The notes below the pieces were generated by a model, which was given only the letters and a program-made list of their open reading frames with translations, was not told where the DNA came from and made no database searches. From Muricea muricata (lineage: Eukaryota; Cnidaria; Anthozoa; Malacalcyonacea; Plexauridae), in NCBI GenBank assembly GCA_963855995.1, contig CAWLCR010000074.1, forward strand, positions 1-64,000: DNA of 64,000 nt, in the 5' to 3' direction. Below are positions 45,936-57,840 of the stretch, piece after piece. How positions within the stretch are numbered: position 1 is the first letter of the stretch; each line of letters opens with the position of its first letter. The position numbers and the translations under genes are program-made.

Positions 45936-46490
45936 GCATGATATTTACTGACATCCTCCCTTAAATTTCTTTTATAAGGCTTGGTGGCTTTATTCAAAGT
46001 TACATATTGGGCTCTTAAGCTAAATCGTCTCAACTTCAACCTTTTTTCCGCTAAGGTTTCCTTGTTGCTTGCGTTATTTGATCATTGAAAAACACATGGG
46101 TAGCACATTACATCAAGCTGCCCCTGAGCCACAAGGTTCATGTAGCTAGTATATTGATTAATGCCGTTAGCCACAGTACTTAGCGTTCTCCAACGCTTAT
46201 CAGCGTATTTTTTCTCTGCTTATCTTGTAAACAGTTTTCTAAATATTATAATTGTTTTATCAAAAAATGCCAAAAAAATTGCCAAAAAAAGAAAAGGGAA
46301 TACACCAACCAATTACAGAACCAGATGCATGGGGAAGAATTGATGTCGGCCTAGGAAGTGAACACTAGTCCTGGCTATCAGAAGATGTCAAGATGCAAAT
46401 ACTATAACAATGTACGGTTTATCAAAATCATTCACAATCAAATTTTCCATTAATTTCTAATAATTTGTAACATTACTTTTTTCTTTATTT
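45936..46490. other. Unassigned spacer
   Basis: AT-rich sequence with a short Lys-rich frame (KNAKKIAKKRKGNTPTNYRT) at about 46258-46343 that has a plausible but untested exon character. Confidence 0.35.
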
Positions 46491-46498
46491 TATGATGG

Positions 46499-46631
46499 TT
46501 GATTGAATATGAAGAGCTTATTACCTACTGGAAAGACGTGATGTCCTGTGACCAACCAGATGAAACTATAAACAGCATGATGAAACGTGACCAGATAAAG
46601 CCGCGACGATCTAAAGGTACAGTTGGCGTAA
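46499..46631 (+). CDS. Putative exon of unknown gene (repeated nearby)
   Basis: The frame IEYEELITYWKDVMSCDQPD followed by ETINSMMKRDQIKPRRSKGT ends at TTGGC|GTAAGT, a strong donor. Diverged relatives of the ETINSMMKR part occur on the minus strand near 48780-48900 (degenerate) and 50150-50260 (PDETINGMLKRE). Three copies of one motif on both strands suggest a small local gene family or repeat. Function unknown. Confidence 0.35.
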
Positions 46632-46739
46632 GTCTGTTGATTTTATTTTTCCGTTTCAATCTCCTTTTCAGTTCAGTTCTCGTTTCAATGGCAGCAGTAC
46701 TGTCAAATGATGGCAAAAACTTGGGTTATAGATTATTAT

Positions 46740-48300
46740 ATTTTCCCACTATGTTTTGTCATATCGCGACAGGGTTTTGTTACGTTGTTACGCCTGTAAT
46801 GTTATTGCTATATTTTCTATGTTTTATGTCACGCATGTAGCCTTATTGCTATATGTTTTCTATGTTTTATGTCACGCAGGTAGCCTTATTGCTATATTTT
46901 CTACTGCGTTTTGTTATGTTACGTATGTAACCTTATTACTAAGGTTTAACAAAAAATGCCCCTGGAGGGGACCTAATTAGAGTGGACCTAATTAGGTTTC
47001 TAGGTTCAATTCCTGGAGACACATAGATGTGCACAAACTGATATGGTCTATTATAAACTGGTATAGTGGGTACTTACAGTACTTTATATTTACCTTCGTC
47101 TACTAAGTTTACTCTAGTATACTATAGTATACTATAGTATACTATAGTTAGTAAACTAGAGTTAACTTAGTAGACTAAGGTAACTCCAGTCTACCTTATG
47201 GTAGACTAGAGTTACGTTAGTTAAGTGAGATAGAGTCACGGTAACTTTACCTTAGTTAACTAACGTAACTCTAGTCTGCCACTAAGGTAGACTGGAGTTA
47301 CCTTAGTCAACTAAGCGAACTCTAGCATAATAACCATAGAAGATTAGAGTTACCTTCTGAGCATGTCAGATAGACTTCCCTACCTAACATTAACCGTAAT
47401 AACTAGATTGTTTTGAGAGCTATAAAGCTACGAAAACTGGTAGGGGTGGAAATTCAAATGGTCGGGGGTGGTTAGTTGGATTAGGTTAAACTGTAAGTAC
47501 CTCTATAGTACTATTTATATTTAGTATACTTACCTCTACTAAGGTACTTACAGTTAAACCTAATCCCACTAACCACCCCCGACCATTTGAATTTCCACCC
47601 CTACCGATTTTCGTAGCTTTATAGTTCTCACAACAATCTAGTTATTACGGTTACTGTTAGGTAGGTAAGTCTATCTGACATGCTCAGAAGACACAGTAAC
47701 TCTAATCTACTATAGTTATTATACTAGAGTTCATTTAGTTGACTAAGGTAATTCCAGTCTACCTTAGTGGTAGACTAGAGTTACGTTAGTTAACTAAGAT
47801 AGAGTTACAGTAACTCTATCTTGGTTAACTAACGTAACTCTAGTCTACCACTGAGGTAGACTGGAGTTACCTTAGTCTACTAAGTTAACTCTAGTATACT
47901 AACTATATATAGTGAACTAGAGTTACCTTCTGAGCATGTCATAGACTTACTTACCTAATGGTAACCGTAAATACCCACTACAATTTTAAATTTAGTTTAC
48001 TTACCTCTACTAACTATACTAAGTATAGTTAGTGTATATATCAGTTAGTGCACATCTATCTGGCTCCAGGAATTGAACCTGGAAACCTAATTAGGTCCAC
48101 TCTAATTAGGTACCCTCCAGGGCCTTTTTTTAATTAAAGAGCTTTGTGGTAATATGGTTACAGGCGAGACGCAACAAAACACAGTAGAAAATCTGGCAAT
48201 ACACAAGCGGTGTAACATAGGAAAACAAAGTACAAATTATAGTAATGCGGTTACAAGCGTGACACAAAACACAGCAGAAAATATAACAATGTATCACTAA
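46740..48300. repeat. Giant palindrome (fold-back element) with tandem-repeat arms
   Basis: The outer arms hold about 45-50 bp tandem units (TTATTGCTATATTTTCTATG..TTTTATGTCACGCATGTAGCC): about four on the left (46740-46945), about three inverted on the right (48150-48300). Next come arms with CCTGGAGGGGACCTAATTAG and GTGGACCTAATTAGG (46958 and, inverted, to 48125). Inside these are many GTAACTCTAGTCTACC units, and the centre is at about 47530. A T-arm-like GGTTCAATTCCTGG lies in both arms. No gene. Confidence 0.82.
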
Positions 48301-48318
48301 CGTTAAATACTAATTTCC

Positions 48319-48346
48319 CGACGAAGGGTCTTCGCTCGAAACGTCG
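48319..48346 (+). ncRNA. Hammerhead-ribozyme-like motif of Penelope type
   Basis: CCGACGAAGGGTCTTCGCTC is followed by GAAACGTCG. This resembles the CUGANGA...GAAA core of hammerhead ribozymes found in Penelope-like elements (GACGAAGGG..CGAAACGTC), but the conserved CU is CC here. The following 80 bases (CAGTGAAAGATACT..TTATTAACTGCAACACCGACACTTGCAAAATTAG) look like a Penelope terminal region. Likely a decayed copy. Confidence 0.45.
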
Positions 48347-48749
48347 AATGCTGTTCATATAGTTTCAAGCAGTGAAAGATACTATGTATTTCTGGGCTTT
48401 TATTAACTGCAACACCGACACTTGCAAAATTAGCCCGTGATATTAATTTTTATTGAAACATAGATATTAGAAAAGGGATGGATTGGCAACTCTTTTGTTA
48501 TCTATAGTATATCTTCAGTTGAGCACACCGGAAGCAAACATGTATGGTAATTGCTGTAGTGTTATTGTGAAATTGTATGGTAATTATGCTCATGAACACA
48601 ATTTCGTTTAAGCGCATAATTACCATAGCGAGTTGTGCAATGTTTGTTTCCGGTTTATTCAAAGTAACTGAACCGAAGATCGTGTATAGTATTGAATAGC
48701 GTTGCCAACCCATTCTCCTTTCTAATATCTATGATTGAACGAGTGGTGA

Positions 48750-51130
48750 ACTTGCAAAGAAAATGGAAACGCAAAACAAATTAACAAACTTACGTTCACT
48801 CTATCTTTGGATCATTATTGGCTTCGGTTGGTCTCGTTTCATCATGCTGCTTATGGTTTAAACGGGTTGGCTTTCTCGTTGGGAGCAAGCTCACACATAT
48901 CCAGCTAAGCATCATAAAATAAGAAAGAAAATTAATGTTATACATTCAAAATATTCCAAAATATTGCAAAATAAACGAAAATTTGATTGTAAATGACTAT
49001 GACAGACTGTACATTGCTATAGTATTGATATCTTGACATCTTCTGATGGGCTCGGCTAATGATTAGCTTCTTGGGTCGATATCAGTTATTTTCCATCTTG
49101 TTATGTCATTGGTTGGTGGAATTGCAATATATATGCAGTATAGTAACATTTGGAAAATAATATGTAGGATAGAACGTATTGAAAAAATCAGTTTCGTAGT
49201 TAGTTGAAGCATTTTGGGTTATTAAGTCTAGGTTTATTGATAACAGTAATAGAACGAATAGGAGTGCAATTAATGCCAAAACCATACGAGTGATTGCAAA
49301 ATGAACCGACCACGCAGCGGGTGTTGATTTGTTATTCACGAGTATTATTTGGCATTAGTTGCACGACTTGATTCGTTCGATTACTTATTAATTATATATC
49401 ATCTGTATTCAAACGTATTTAAAGAGGAAAAAGCAAGAACGCAACATTTTACAGCAAAAAAGAAAATAAATTCATATTTTGTATCCTAAATTCTGACTGG
49501 CTAGTTGTAAATACTAGAGTGATTTTCATTGGCTGTGGGCAAGGGTGCGATTACAGCTTACAGCGGGTGCGATTAATGCTCGAATCGCACTCCTGTGAAC
49601 CAATGAAATTGCAGTATTTGCCCCTGATTACAGAAGATATATAATTAATTGATTTCTATATAATTGCAATCATTATCATTTTGTATTAAAACAACGAGGG
49701 AGTATGACTTGACATTATAAATCAAGTGGAATACGCTATTTCTTTGTTTGTTTTAGGTAATTTGATTTTTACATGCATGAAAATCAGTACGATTCATTAA
49801 AAAAAGGTGTATGAAAAGGATAATCAAATTTCAGGATATGAGTTATTTGAATAAAACAAGACACAATTGTCTTTCTGTAATCTATCTGTTTGTAAATATA
49901 TTTTCATGTAAAGTAAGTAGAATTCTCACCTGCTTTTATATACGACCTTTGATGTTTTACATTTGAACCTTTTTTCTGTTCAAGTTTGACATAAAATATG
50001 CACTTACATTTAAAATACATGCATTACCGAAATTTAATTCTTTTAATTTTCGCAATTTGGGTGGCACTCGCGGTGGTGGTGGTACGTGCTATGCTTTTGT
50101 GTGCTTTTTACTGCAACTATCGGCATTTAGACGAAAGAACTGTCGAGGAAAATGAAAATCAACAAACTTACTTTCGCTCTATCTTTAGATCATCGTCGCT
50201 TCTCGTTTTAGCATGCCGTTTATGGTTTCATCTGGTAGGCATTCTCTCTTCATAGAGCACACGAGTACGCTATTAAGTACACGAAAACAAATATTTAATT
50301 ATTCCATGAAATAGAATCTAACGACAGCTACTCATATCTAGCCAACCATCATAAAATAAGGAAAAAATTGATGTTAGCAAATATTTCAAAATGTTGGAAA
50401 CCAAACGAAAATTTGATTGTAAATGTTTAAAGTGTCTTTGACAAAACTTATATAGTTATCGTATTTGCATTTGACATCTACTGGTGGACGTACACGGTCA
50501 GTGATACACTTCTTAGGTCGACATCAATTCTTTCCCATCTATCATTGGTTGGTGTAATCATTTTTGTCCCTAGGCGTCCTTTAAAAAATAAATTATAATG
50601 ATGTTTAGAAAACTGTTTACAAGATCGGCAAAGAAAACTGCGTTATGAGCATTAGAGAGTACAAAGTAATTATTTAATAGACAATCACTGAGGCGAGCGG
50701 CAACATTCAACGTGCGTGTTCTGATAATAAGATTTTCTAGGGGAAAATTACGCCATTATGCAACAATAAAACTATTTTGAAATAAATTCGAACATCAATG
50801 TTGAGGTCACTTCGTCTTAATTTCACTGGCAGGACATCAGGTGCCCAACGATAGTTAACAGTTCAACGTTATCGAATTATGGAATAAGTGCTCGTAAGTG
50901 CCGCACACAGATTGCATTATTTTTGATAATGCTATTTATACATTAAAAATATAATAGCTAATGTTGACAATATTGACAATGAAAGAACAATACCGTAACG
51001 CCTAGAAATTTGGCCTCTAGCATTTAGATTTGGATATTTCCAAAAACAAGATAAAATAATATGTAGGATTGAATCTTTTTCAAAAATCGGTTTTGTAATT
51101 AAACTAGTTAGATGAAACATTTTGTCATTA
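48750..51130 (-). repeat. Tandem segmental duplication with paralogous transmembrane exon remnants
   Basis: Blocks at 48780-49090 and 50150-50550 share phrases in the same order: AACAAACTTACNTTC.CTCTATCTTT, CATCATAAAATAAG, AAACGAAAATTTGATTGTAAATG, TTCTT.GGTCGA.ATCA. Minus-strand frames at 49106-49339 (a long hydrophobic segment FAITRMVLALIALLFVLLLL, then NASTNYETDFFNTFYP) and 50932-51120 resemble each other partly. Possibly two decayed copies of a membrane protein gene; the identity is not recognised. Confidence 0.5.
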
Positions 51131-51229
51131 TTTACGTTCGTTCTGCCATTAAAAATGGGTTAAGCCAAGGTTAATTAATTGTGTGGATCTATCACGAGAA
51201 ACAATCAACGTGGCTAATTGCATTTATAA

Positions 51230-52951
51230 TTTCAACAGATTTTTTATTAAAACAGTGAAAATGCCCAAACTATTTAGAATGATATATTGTTAGAAATCTT
51301 TACAGAGGATAGGACATTTCAGTGTTCAAATGACACTGCTTTCAAAATGTGTCCTCTATTTACCAATATAATAAATAAATTAAGAGAAATAACAATTAAT
51401 AACAAGATATTACACGGTTCTACTTAATGTGATCATTAAAAATGTTCGTTTAAAAGACTTAAGAACTTCCCATAGTGTTGTTCCTGCCTGATCTCAATGG
51501 GCAAATCATTATAAATTTTCGCACCATAGAAATAAAATGACTGCCTAGCAAATTCCAACTTAACCTTCGGAATATTTATAAGAGCTGCCATATTCCTAGT
51601 GTTACGATTATGTTCATTAATACTGAAATAATCATGAAAGTTAGTACACATTTCTTTATCCAAGCATTGCCTCACCGTCTTACATGCCCTTTTATATAAA
51701 CTCTGCACTATAGAAGGTACCGATTTCTGTGAACCTGAAGTCATGTCTCGCACACGCCGTTCAATTGATTCCATCCTGGCTAATTGTGTGCCTGATAAAT
51801 GTAATTTGAGTACTCCAGTATATGTCATCATCGTTTGGTAAATCCTTAATACTGTATCTGAATTCAGCGAATGGCGCAGCTTAGACAAAAGCTTCAAACG
51901 ATTACAGCATTTCTTATAAGCACTATCAAAATTGTCTTGCATTGATAGACTCTTATCCAATATGTACCCAAGATACGTATATATTTCTGTGTTATTTATT
52001 GATGTACCCCGAAATTTGACATCTAACTGTCGACTTTGTAGTGATATCCTCTTTGCTGTTCCAAATAGCATAACCTCAGTCTTCCCCTTATTCAAGTTGA
52101 TAATCAGCTCATTCTCATCAAAGTATTTAGCAATATGTTTTAAATCATTTGATAAAATTCTTTCAATACATTCAACACTTTTTCCAGCTGTATAAACTAC
52201 TGAATCATCCGCATACATCAATACCTGACTTTCATGGATATAATCGACAAAATCATTGTAGAATATTATAAACAGCAATGGTCCCAAAATGGAACCTTGA
52301 GGCACCCCGGTGCATACTGGTCGTAGATCTGACGTACTTGATCCCAAATAAACTACTTGTTGCCTTTGAAATAAATAATCAGTAAACAATTCCAATTCAT
52401 TACCCACAATTCCATACGCTGGGAGTTTAGTAAGCAGCGTGCTATGACTAAGAGTATCAAAAGCCTTACACAGGTCAATGAGCACAGCACCCACCAGATT
52501 TCCACGGTCAACTTCTCTTCTGATGTTATCCACAAACAATGTTGCCCCAGATTTGTTGATCTATGCGGTCTATACCCAAACTGATATTTCGTGAGTAGAC
52601 TCTGCTCTTCCAAATGATCTATCAACTGTTGGTGTATTGCCTTTTCAAAAATTTTGGACAAACTAGGCAAAACCGAAATCGGTCTATAATTTCCAGGATC
52701 CCCCTTAGCACCCTTCTTAAGGATCGGTATCAACTTCGCAATTTTCCAAACTGTTGGTACTCTATTTGTCCATATAGCTAAGTTTATCACATGACACAAT
52801 GGTTGATAAATATGTTCACGACAGTCTCTCAACATACCAGGTGGTAAATCATCAATGCCACAAACGAAATAAGGCTTGTGGCATTGATGATTTACCACCT
52901 GGTATGTTGAGAGACTGTCGTGAACATATTTATCAACCATTGTGTCATGTG
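51230..52951 (-). mobile_element. Non-LTR retrotransposon with snap-back 5' end
   Basis: The RT frame is described at 51436-52868, with an AT-rich 3' UTR to about 51230. The 5' end is a hairpin: 52788-52863 is repeated in inverse orientation at 52876-52951 with a 12-bp loop (ACGAAATAAGGC). The hairpin lies exactly at the truncation point, consistent with snap-back or template-switch during reverse transcription. Confidence 0.82.
51436..52868 (-). pseudogene. LINE reverse transcriptase and C-terminal domain
   Basis: Minus-strand N-part (52540-52868): VCGIDDLPPGMLRDCREHIY, TVWKIAKLIPILKKG and GNYRPISVLPSLSKIFEKAI, QFGYRPHRST. A shift near 52545 leads to VGAVLIDLCKAFDTLSHSTL (catalytic Asp), TGVPQGSILGPLLFIIFYND, VLMYADDSVVYTAGK (Asp pair), KTEVMLFGTAKR, YTYLGYILDKSLS and a C-terminal part ending FLSLLNEHF. 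One apparent frameshift and no endonuclease make it inactive. It resembles CR1/Jockey-type enzymes. Confidence 0.86.
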
Positions 52952-53013
52952 CTAAAGCACTAAGTATAACCGTACGAGTACATAATTCATTGAAAAAACA
53001 TCTATTAAGTATA

Positions 53014-53188
53014 CAGGGTGTCCCATAAAAAGCGGACGATATTGAATTCAGTTATTGTTAGAATTTGAATGGCCTAGCAGTATAATTGCTCCAGAGTAGC
53101 CCTGAAAAATGGACGCTGTTGAAATCACTTATTGTTGGAACTTTGCATGGCCTAGAAGTTAATAACGTCCGCTTTTTGTGGGACACCG
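53014..53188. mobile_element. Mariner-type MITE (175 bp)
   Basis: Ends CAGGGTGTCCCATAAAAAGC and reverse complement CGGTGTCCCACAAAAAGCGG; TA on both sides (53012-53013 and 53189-53190). The interior has a tandem phrase ACTTATTGTTGGAA / AGTTATTGTTAGAA. No coding capacity. Confidence 0.85.
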
Positions 53189-53190
53189 TA

Positions 53191-55311
53191 TATTTGTGCA
53201 CCAGAGCAGCTGCAATTAAAATAAAGCAAGTTGAATTCCCATGGGAATTAAAAATGCGCAAAAAATACAGGATGCACAAAAAAATCAAACCATTGGAAGT
53301 ATTCTATTGTTGGAATTTCCTGACACTATAGCTGCAATAGCCTGGCACTAAGGCAAAATATTGACAGGGTGGAATAAATTAAATATTTGATCCATTGGGT
53401 TAATGAACTCATGCGTTTAACTCCTTTTGTCTATAATAGGTACCATGCTAATGAAGGCGTTTCGGTTGAATAAGTATAAGAAGTGTAGTAAAGTTTTAAA
53501 ATCTCAACTATATTAAGTAACTGTAGGGAACATAAAAATTTAACATGTCAACTACAATTTAAACTACTCTTTTTACTGTCATGCTTATTTGACCTAACCT
53601 TAGACTTTGCAAATATCAGGTTAATATTTACTTATGACCAGTTAACACAACGAAAAGCCCAACTATGCAAAGATTTTACGTTTGAAAACTCAATCATGTA
53701 CTCAGTCTAAGTGGTTTTAAGCAACTAGAGATAACGTAATTCATCTTTTATTTTGCTTAATTTAATTGTTTATAACGTGACTTATCAGCTAAATGTGTGG
53801 ACTGCAAGGGGGCGTGTGTAAGTTGGGTGGGGTTAGACTTATTGAAGGAACTAAATAAAATTTTTGAAAAAAGGCTAAAGCCCAAAATCTATCGTCACGT
53901 CAAACAAAATTGCTATGAGTCTGTCTAAAAATCATCTATTAGTTTATGAAAATCTGCGCAAAAGATTCTTGCAAAGCAATTACTAACTGATGGAGTTAGA
54001 CCAACATGAATTAAATGGAGTACGCCAGCTGGCGCAAGGCTACAGCTAAATTCGAGTAGAAATTATAATTTTTCGCACGTATAAATTCCTGGATGGAAAA
54101 TTTTCTGTTGTGGTCAATGGTTTGCATTTCGCTTCAGTTTGTATCTTGCTCAGTTTTTTTTAGTTTTCTTCTTTAAGTATTGAATAAAATTAAATATCTT
54201 CAAGCACACTCCTTTGCACTATTTTGGCATTTCAGTAATACAACTGCATAAAATACTATCCGCTTTTTAAGTACATGTTAATTCGTTTATTCATGTTATC
54301 TGCACTTAGCAGATGAAGTTTGCGTTGTTGTTGAAATAGTAGGGGTACTGTTGTTCTTGTAAAAACAAACCTTGGATCAGCTGGAAGTATAAGGGTAATT
54401 AATTGACATAAGTTTAGTTAGCATGCAGTGATGTCTAACGAGAACAATCTTTCTCCTAAATACCTGCGAATCCGCAAAAAATGTTAACCAAACTGCAAAT
54501 GCGAAAATATTCATGATAAATTCTCCATCCATAAAAACCCAAAGATTTCCATGCTTTAACAAGAAATTTCAAGGTGTCTGTATCTGCCCTATCAAACAAA
54601 ATCGATAATCGGCAAGAAAAAATAAATCTATAATCCGATACTGTACAGCTGGTAATCCCGCAATCCGCTAAATATCCTGCAAAAAAACCCGATTAATCCA
54701 AAATCCGAACAAGTTATTGGCTGAAATCCGCCAATCCGTGAGCCTATATCCCCCCCCCCCCCTCTAATTTGTTTTCTTCCGAAAGTGCTGTAGCCAGATA
54801 GCGGTCCATCTTAATGATCAAAATGCAGGCGGTGTAGGTTTCGAATAAGAAATAAATTAAGTGTATCCAACGTACACATTTGAATTAGTCAAAAAGAAAT
54901 TCGCAGTTCTATGGATTCAGGGACAAATTGATGACTAGTACTAATATGTTATGTGGCATCATATGTGGACATTCGAGTGGAGTTTTCAATGTTTTGCAGG
55001 ATTATATCAATAAAATCCTTAAAAAATTTCACAGGGAAAATAAGTAGTGCGTAATAATGTGGGAGATTTTCATTTGGGCTTTCTAAAATTTGAACGTCAT
55101 CCTGCAAAAGTTGAATTTATGATCGTCTAGGTTGTTCAGCTGTTCAACCATACACATTACAACACACTCGAATGTCAGATCTGCTACATTCATTGGCATT
55201 TTTCAACTGTTTTGAACATTTTACTATTAGTGGAAACATAATTTATGATCTTACCGACCATTTACCTTATTTCCTTGTTATTAATAAATTTTCTCTATTA
55301 CCAACTAACTA
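53191..55311. other. Intergenic, no gene recognised
   Basis: AT-rich, with a C-run near 54750 and a short stretch with repeated AATCCG words (54600-54740). No convincing frames. Confidence 0.45.
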
Positions 55312-55523
55312 TGGGCCCGTTCACACTTAGCACGCTTGTAAACCGATTCAGTTAATCCGAATTCGATTCGATTTGGCTTCTCTTTAACGAGAGCGTTCAC
55401 ACTTCGCGAGTGCATCTGGGCTACTTTTTATGTGTGTCAAGGAACATAATGTATAGAAAGGGATATATGCGAATAGTAGTGAACTGATGGGGTATTCTAG
55501 GGATCATATATTGACAAACAAAC

Positions 55524-57410
55524 ATGGCGGAAAATCCTATTTTGGCAGTAATGACCACTGTCGTGACAAACCATCAAAAAGGTATCAAAAAGCGCAAGAA
55601 ACAACGAAAGAAAATGCAAGCGACGATAATCAAATATGTAAAAAATCAGAGAAAATGTATAATTGCTATGCTAAGTGCGATCAACGCAGCAGTTGAAAGA
55701 GAATTTTGGATCGAACCAACCAGAGGCCACGGATATTTTTGGGAACACACGATTTCTTCGTGGACAGAAGACAGGCTTTGGATTGCGAATTTACGAATGA
55801 AAAAGAGTACTTTTTATTTTATTTGTGAGCAACTGTCTCCGGTGTTAAGAAGGCGGCATACAAGATTTAGAATGTCAATCCCGGTCGAGAAACGAGTAGC
55901 CATTTGTTTATGGCATCTGGCAACTGGAGAAGACCTTCGCTCCCTTGGGTGGAGATTTGATGTGGCGAAAAGCACATCATGTGAAATAATCAACGATGTT
56001 TGTCAAGCAATTGTTAAAATTCTGCTGCCGAAATTTATCACCTGGCCTACGGGAAATGCTCTACGAGCTGTTGTCGACGGATTTGCTTCCGAGTGGAATT
56101 TTCCTCAATGCGCTGGAGCAATTGACGGCACGCATATTCCTATAACTGTACCTCCTGACAACCCAGCATACTATTACAATAGAAAGGGGTTTTACTCAAT
56201 CGTTTTGCAAGCTGTTGTTGACCATTTATACAGGTATGCATACTGTGTATCATTACAGGATATTACACTGTTTTAGATGCATCAGATGTGAAATAAAAAA
56301 ATCATTAATTCAAAATTAAAGTAAAAATAAAGGAAAACTCTAAGGTATTTACCTAATAACAATAAAGGAAAATGAAAACAGTATTAATTTTGATGGTAAT
56401 GTTAGCAGATTTGTTCTCTTCCTGAAAAGTAAGATTACCAGATTTCAAACAAGAATGTCGCTCGTTCTAGGTTTACGGATGTATACATTAAATGGCCGGG
56501 AAAAGTACATGATGCTAGAATATTGAGTAACTCTGGTCTCTACCTCAAAGGCCAGAATGGTGAACTTTTCCCTGATGTGAGTATGACTTTTTGCAAAATT
56601 AAGAATGTTGTCATGTTATAGCAAGGTTATGCCAATCTATTACAATTCTATCAAGAGTGAAAACCCTAACACCTGTTGTTTTTAATCTCCTTAGTGCGTG
56701 CACATCACACAGTTTGTTACTTGAATATGGCTACCACCCCCCCCCCCCTCAAAAAAAACCTGTCAATGTTTCTGCTACCAAGTGTCAACTAGAGTATTTT
56801 TTATTAGACAATCATGATGGACTCGGAACAAACACTTATTGTTTATCTTCTGTACACGGCCAATAATCAGAAGCTGTTGAAAACAGGATAAACAGTTTAT
56901 CCTGTTTTCAACGTACTGATTATTCCATACCCATCCTTTAACTACTTAATATATCTCATGAACCTGATGTTTTTGCATTTTGAATAGTGGACCGAAAGCA
57001 TTAACGGCTGTGATATACCACTGTTTCTAATTGGTAATCCAGCATACCCAATGTTGTCTTGGTTACTTAAAAGATATACGATTGCTGAAGTTGTGAACAG
57101 GGAACAAATGGCATTCAATTATCGGCTAAGCAGAGCAAGAAATGTTGTAGAAGGAGCATTTGGAAGATTAAAGGGCAGATTTCGTTGCCTGTTAACAAGG
57201 AATAATACAACCTTGAAGTATCTACCATCAAAAATTGCTTCATGTTGTGTCCTTCATAACCTATGTGAAACAAGGGGAGATGAATTTCTGGAAGAATGGC
57301 TTGACACAACTGAGGTTACCGCTGATGAAAGCTTTGACTTTGGATCCCAAGTAGACACCAATGTCCAAGAAATAAGAAAAGCCTTGACTGAGCATTTCAA
57401 GACACATTAA
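55524..57410 (+). CDS. Harbinger DDE transposase, apparently intact
   Basis: Exons 55524-56233, 56471-56576 and 56988-57410 join in one frame (CAG|GTATGC, CTAG|GTTTAC; GAT|GTGAGT, ATAG|TGG) and give 412 codons plus a stop. Exon 1 has a basic N-terminus, an HTH region (SIPVEKRVAICLWHLATGED) and GAIDGTHIPITVPPDNPAYY with catalytic Asp 1. Exon 2 has WPGKVHDARILSNSGLYLKG with Asp 2. Exon 3 has NYRLSRARNVVEGAFGRLKG with the catalytic Glu and CCVLHNLCETRGDEF. The size fits the family. No disabling change was found. It differs from the transposase at 21579, so the two belong to different Harbinger lineages. Confidence 0.9.
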
Positions 57411-57589
57411 TTGTCGCATTTTGGTCTTGTAATTGAATACATGCAGTAAAAGTACATTTAAAAACGCTGCTTTGTAAATACCAGTTTAACATTAAATTAT
57501 ATGAATATAATTTCTGGAACGAATTCAAAGATTAACAGGTGACAGTTCAGAAATGCTGTTTTGTAAATAACAGTTTTAACAGTTTTTGT

Positions 57590-57710
57590 TTCTGAGAGTC
57601 CTTGTACTTGTTATATACGCTTTTCAATTGTTTTATTTTATTTCGGCATTGCACACAATCTCGCTCTATTCCGTTTACTGCTTTTAAACATAAATTGCAA
57701 GTACAAGTAG
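57590..57710 (-). repeat. Duplicated SANT-domain segment
   Basis: About 100 bp encoding KAVNGIERDCVQCRNKIKQL is a close copy (few mismatches) of the segment at 58696-58793 in the same transposon. It lies downstream of the partner gene's last exon. A similar tail phrase (AATGCTGTTTTGTAAATAACAG / AACGCTGCTTTGTAAATACCAG) is repeated at 57465 and 57552. Probably an internal duplication. Confidence 0.7.
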
Positions 57711-57840
57711 CTATTATTTCACGCAACTCAAATATAAACAGTTCAGAATGTGAAGTAAGTTTTCCCAACGTCGACGATATTGTGTTGATAATTATTGTAA
57801 CCCCTGTCTTGGGCTTCCATTGAGTTAGCACGGTTACCAG

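Noticed and set aside
49106-49339. Secreted or membrane protein gene called outright
   Set aside because: Only one hydrophobic frame without recognised domain; kept as part of the duplication, not as a confirmed gene.
53058-53331. Frames on both strands across the 53014 MITE
   Set aside because: They run through the TIRs of a mariner-type MITE and have no similarity.
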